From the NCBI GenBank assembly GCA_020558355.1, contig JAJCKG010000003.1:121300-185299 (forward strand): a DNA stretch of 64,000 bases, given 5' to 3'. Of the stretch, positions 61,713-64,000 are shown in pieces (the stretch's first letter is position 1; every line of letters starts with the position of its first letter). The DNA is from a bacterium 210820-DFI.6.37. Lineage in GTDB: Bacteria > Bacillota > Clostridia > Peptostreptococcales > Anaerovoracaceae. Made by a program: the position numbers and the translations under genes. The notes under the pieces are model-generated. The model had not been told where the DNA came from, searched no databases, and saw only the letters and a program-made list of their open reading frames with translations.

Positions 61713-63254
61713 CTACAGTGGAATATTACCATGCTTTTTAGCCGGCAATGATTCTCTCTTTGTGCTCAGCATATCCAGCGCGCTGATGATTCTCTGTCTT
61801 GCTGTAGCTGGTTCAATAATATCATCTACATATCCCATCTCAGCCGCTCTGTACGGATTGTTGAACCGCTCCTCGTATTCCGCGATCTTTTCCTGTCTCT
61901 TGGCTTCCGGATCATCGGCCGCCTTGATATCCTTTTTAAATACGATGTTGGCTGCTCCTGCCGCTCCCATTACCGCAATCTGAGCGCTCGGCCATGCCAG
62001 TACCATATCGGAGCCCAGCTCCTTGTTGCACATGCCGATGTAAGCGCCGCCATAGGCTTTTCTCAGGATCATAGTTACCTTAGGAACGGTGGCCTCGCAG
62101 TACGCGTACAGCATCTTCGCTCCGTGGCGGATAATGCCGCCGTATTCCTGATCCGCTCCCGGCAGGAATCCAGGAACATCTTCGATGGTCAAGAGAGGAA
62201 TATTGAACGCGTCGCATCTTCTGATAAACCTCGCGGCTTTATCGGAAGCGTTAATGTCCAGGCAGCCCGCTCCGAACTTAGGCTGATTGGCGATAACGCC
62301 TACGGTAGCTCCATCCAGCCGGATAAAGCAGGTCACCATGTTCTTTGCGTAATGCGGCATTACATCAAAGATTTTACCTTCATCCGCAATTTTCGTAATG
62401 ATGTCATAAACATCATAGGCTTTATTTGGATTATCCGGAATAATATCATTGAATTCCGGGATCATTCTGTTTGGATCGTCGTTTGTCGCATAAATCGGCG
62501 CGGTTTCCAGATTGTTGGAAGGCATGTAGCTGAGAAGCTCTCTTACCTGCATCAGGGTCTCTGTGTCGTCTGTGCCGATAAAGTGAGCCACGCCGCTGAC
62601 AGAATTATGTGTCATCGCGCCGCCCAGCTGCTCTGCGGAAATATCTTCACCAGTAACCGTTTTAATAACTTCCGGTCCGGTTATGAACATCTGGCTTGTT
62701 TTATCTACCATAAAGATAAAGTCTGTAATTGCCGGTGAATAAACAGCTCCGCCCGCGCAAGGTCCCATGATAACGGAGATCTGCGGAATAACGCCGGATG
62801 AAATGGTATTGTTGTAAAAGATCTTACCAAAGCCGGACAGCGCGTTAACACCCTCCTGGATTCTGGCGCCGCCGGAATCGTTCAGTCCTACAATAGGAGC
62901 GCCCATTTTTAAAGCCATTCCCTGAACCTTTACGATTTTTTCAGCGTGATATTCACCCAGTGAACCACCCAGCACTGTGAAATCCTGCGCGTACGCAAAT
63001 ACCAGACGTCCGTCTACTGTACCATAGCCAGTAACAACGCCATCGCCAGGAGCTTTTGTGTCAGCCATATCAAAATTGGTGCATCTGTGAGAAACAAACA
63101 CATCGATTTCAACGAAGCTGTCATCATCGAAGAGAATATCAAGTCTTTCTCTCGCGGTCAGCTTTCCCTTTTTATGCTGCGCGTCGATTCTTTTCTGTCC
63201 TCCGCCCAGAGCAATTTTTTCTTTAAACTGGCGAAGTTCTTCAAGCTTGTTCAT
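61713..63254 (-). CDS. mmdA: Carboxyltransferase (alpha) subunit of methylmalonyl-CoA-type decarboxylase
   Basis: A 513-residue acyl-CoA carboxyltransferase. Both crotonase-fold halves are present: GGSLGEYHAEKIVKV and SGGARIQEGVNALSGFGKIF in the first, IRHGAKMLYAYCEATVPKVT and AYGGAYIGMCNK in the second. It resembles MmdA/PccB, and the paired small subunits indicate a sodium-pumping decarboxylase rather than a carboxylase. Glutaconyl-CoA decarboxylase is less likely because its alpha subunit differs. The ATG at 63254 has AAGGAGG upstream; the longer frame has no support. Confidence 0.92.
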   Translation of the reverse strand: MNKLEELRQFKEKIALGGGQKRIDAQHKKGKLTARERLDILFDDDSFVEIDVFVSHRCTNFDMADTKAPGDGVVTGYGTVDGRLVFAYAQDFTVLGGSLGEYHAEKIVKVQGMALKMGAPIVGLNDSGGARIQEGVNALSGFGKIFYNNTISSGVIPQISVIMGPCAGGAVYSPAITDFIFMVDKTSQMFITGPEVIKTVTGEDISAEQLGGAMTHNSVSGVAHFIGTDDTETLMQVRELLSYMPSNNLETAPIYATNDDPNRMIPEFNDIIPDNPNKAYDVYDIITKIADEGKIFDVMPHYAKNMVTCFIRLDGATVGVIANQPKFGAGCLDINASDKAARFIRRCDAFNIPLLTIEDVPGFLPGADQEYGGIIRHGAKMLYAYCEATVPKVTMILRKAYGGAYIGMCNKELGSDMVLAWPSAQIAVMGAAGAANIVFKKDIKAADDPEAKRQEKIAEYEERFNNPYRAAEMGYVDDIIEPATARQRIISALDMLSTKRESLPAKKHGNIPL

Positions 63255-63323
63255 ATATATTTCCTCCTTAAAGTAATTTGGATGTTTCGTGAAATATTTA
63301 TCAGTGCATGGTACACCAACCTC

Positions 63324-63352
63324 ACTATAACGTAAATCGACCCTTTTTGCAA
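63324..63352 (-). promoter_or_regulatory. Promoter of the decarboxylase operon
   Basis: TTGCAA (63347-63352), 17 bases, TATAGT (63324-63329) on the minus strand. The rest of the 63255-63671 gap is AT-rich and shows no gene or other clear signal. Confidence 0.85.
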
Positions 63353-63671
63353 CCAAATTTCCTTTGTATACATTATTCTTACAATTTCTCAAGGTCAATA
63401 AAATCAATGGGTTGCGCTCTTTAAGAAACCTTTTGCTTTCCTTTATATAAACCTTAAAAAAAAATGCGCTCCCCTATATGTAGAAACCTTCGTTCTTTCA
63501 TCTACCAGATACACTCTTTTCCATTTACAAGTCCAAAACAGTCCTGTCCCAAAAGATCCAGCAGGCATAAAATTCCTTTGCGGCGCCAAACTATTCTATG
63601 AGAGCTGGCCTTATAAAATCAAAAAAAGCAGGCGGCCAGGTCTAATACGAATCCCATAGGAGGTAAAGTTC

Positions 63672-63881
63672 ATGGATATGGGCGATATGAAATCAAAGGA
63701 TATCGGCGCGTTGGTTTCCGCAGGTCTTGTAAACCGAGGCCGGGAGATCCTGAAAGCGCGGGAAGAGCAAAAGGCGCCGGAAGAAGGCGCGGTTTCCGGT
63801 CAGATTCCCGGCACCATCCAAAACCAAAATCTAGGCCACAACTCAAAAAAAGAGGGGCTGGGACCTAATACAAAACGGTAA
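63672..63881 (+). CDS. Small hydrophilic protein of unknown function
   Basis: A 69-residue, highly charged protein: MDMGDMKSKDIGALVSAGL, NRGREILKAREEQKAPEEG, then an Asn/Gln-rich tail ending GLGPNTKR. AGGAGG lies ten bases before the ATG, which supports translation. No membrane segment or known motif. It is divergent from the decarboxylase operon. I do not recognise it. Confidence 0.55.
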   Translation: MDMGDMKSKDIGALVSAGLVNRGREILKAREEQKAPEEGAVSGQIPGTIQNQNLGHNSKKEGLGPNTKR

Positions 63882-63999
63882 TGTTAACATCCCTTTTAAA
63901 TCAGGGCAATGTTAACAAAAATCAAAACCACCGGTTGAACCGGTAGTCTGAACAGGCCCTATAAGGGCCTATCTCCTGTGGTAGCGCCCTAAAGGGCGC
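63879..63999. other. Cluster of palindromes at the window end
   Basis: After the small gene come two TGTTAACA-type palindromes (about 63882 and 63909). Three compact hairpins follow: ACCGGTTGAACCGGT (63930-63944), AGGCCCTATAAGGGCCT (63954-63970) and GCGCCCTAAAGGGCGC (63984-63999). No gene is visible; the structure may continue past the window. Confidence 0.5.
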
Positions 64000-64000
64000 G

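Overview
The window comes from an anaerobic, low-to-moderate GC Firmicute of the class Clostridia, probably a gut-associated relative of Lachnospiraceae or Anaerovoracaceae; the family is a guess. The signs are a 2[4Fe-4S] ferredoxin, a rubredoxin-first rubrerythrin, Rex, long-form HPF behind a raiA-motif RNA, CIRCE-controlled groESL, a biotin-dependent acyl-CoA decarboxylase and sortase-built pili. Most genes lie on the minus strand. No rRNA or tRNA gene was seen.

Layout. 1-8.4 kb is housekeeping: cdaR (cut by the window edge), cdaA, hpf, a raiA RNA, comFC, recD2, a CCA-adding-type nucleotidyltransferase and a YhaM-type exonuclease. 8.7-20.97 kb is accessory DNA ending exactly at the 3' end of guaA. 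It holds a HEPN-like gene, a 5'-truncated GNAT gene, a 1.1 kb cassette with a PBECR4-type nuclease gene behind two pseudoknot-like RNA repeats, and a 9.5 kb integrative mobilizable element. That element carries a tyrosine integrase, excisionase-like protein, XRE repressor, relaxase, MobC-like protein, AAA replication protein, TnpV, an ArsR/permease/Cys-rich cargo and a gene of 12 GPGGG octapeptides. An 11 bp core in the guaA stop region recurs at the far ends of both segments, which looks like tandem accretion at one attachment site.

21-48 kb is mostly core: guaA, guaB, a VanY-like peptidase, ferritin, groESL, an OGG-type glycosylase, ferredoxin, rex, acpP, an ABC-F protein, the t6A operon (tsaE, tsaB, rimI, tsaD), a RibU-like transporter, a PepV-like dipeptidase, a CapA-like protein, a NifU-like protein, a substrate-binding lipoprotein, rubrerythrin, an iron alcohol dehydrogenase, a PadR/DUF1700/DUF4097 envelope-stress module, dusB and coaX. 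47.5-50.3 kb has a stand-alone sortase between two copies of a promoter-hairpin repeat, then an RloA/RloB (AbiL-like) defence pair. 50.5-60.7 kb is a pilus operon (coiled-coil protein, signal peptidase, 1551-residue tip adhesin, major pilin, class C sortase, minor pilin) preceded by a leader terminator, inverted 18 bp repeats and a tyrosine recombinase. This is the layout expected of a phase-variable switch. 60.8-63.3 kb encodes three of the four subunits of a sodium-pumping decarboxylase; the membrane beta subunit is absent here.

The two most unusual signals are the RNA-repeat/PBECR4 cassette at 10.5-11.4 kb, which has the architecture of a type III toxin-antitoxin system but a different toxin fold, and the putative invertible switch upstream of the pilus operon.
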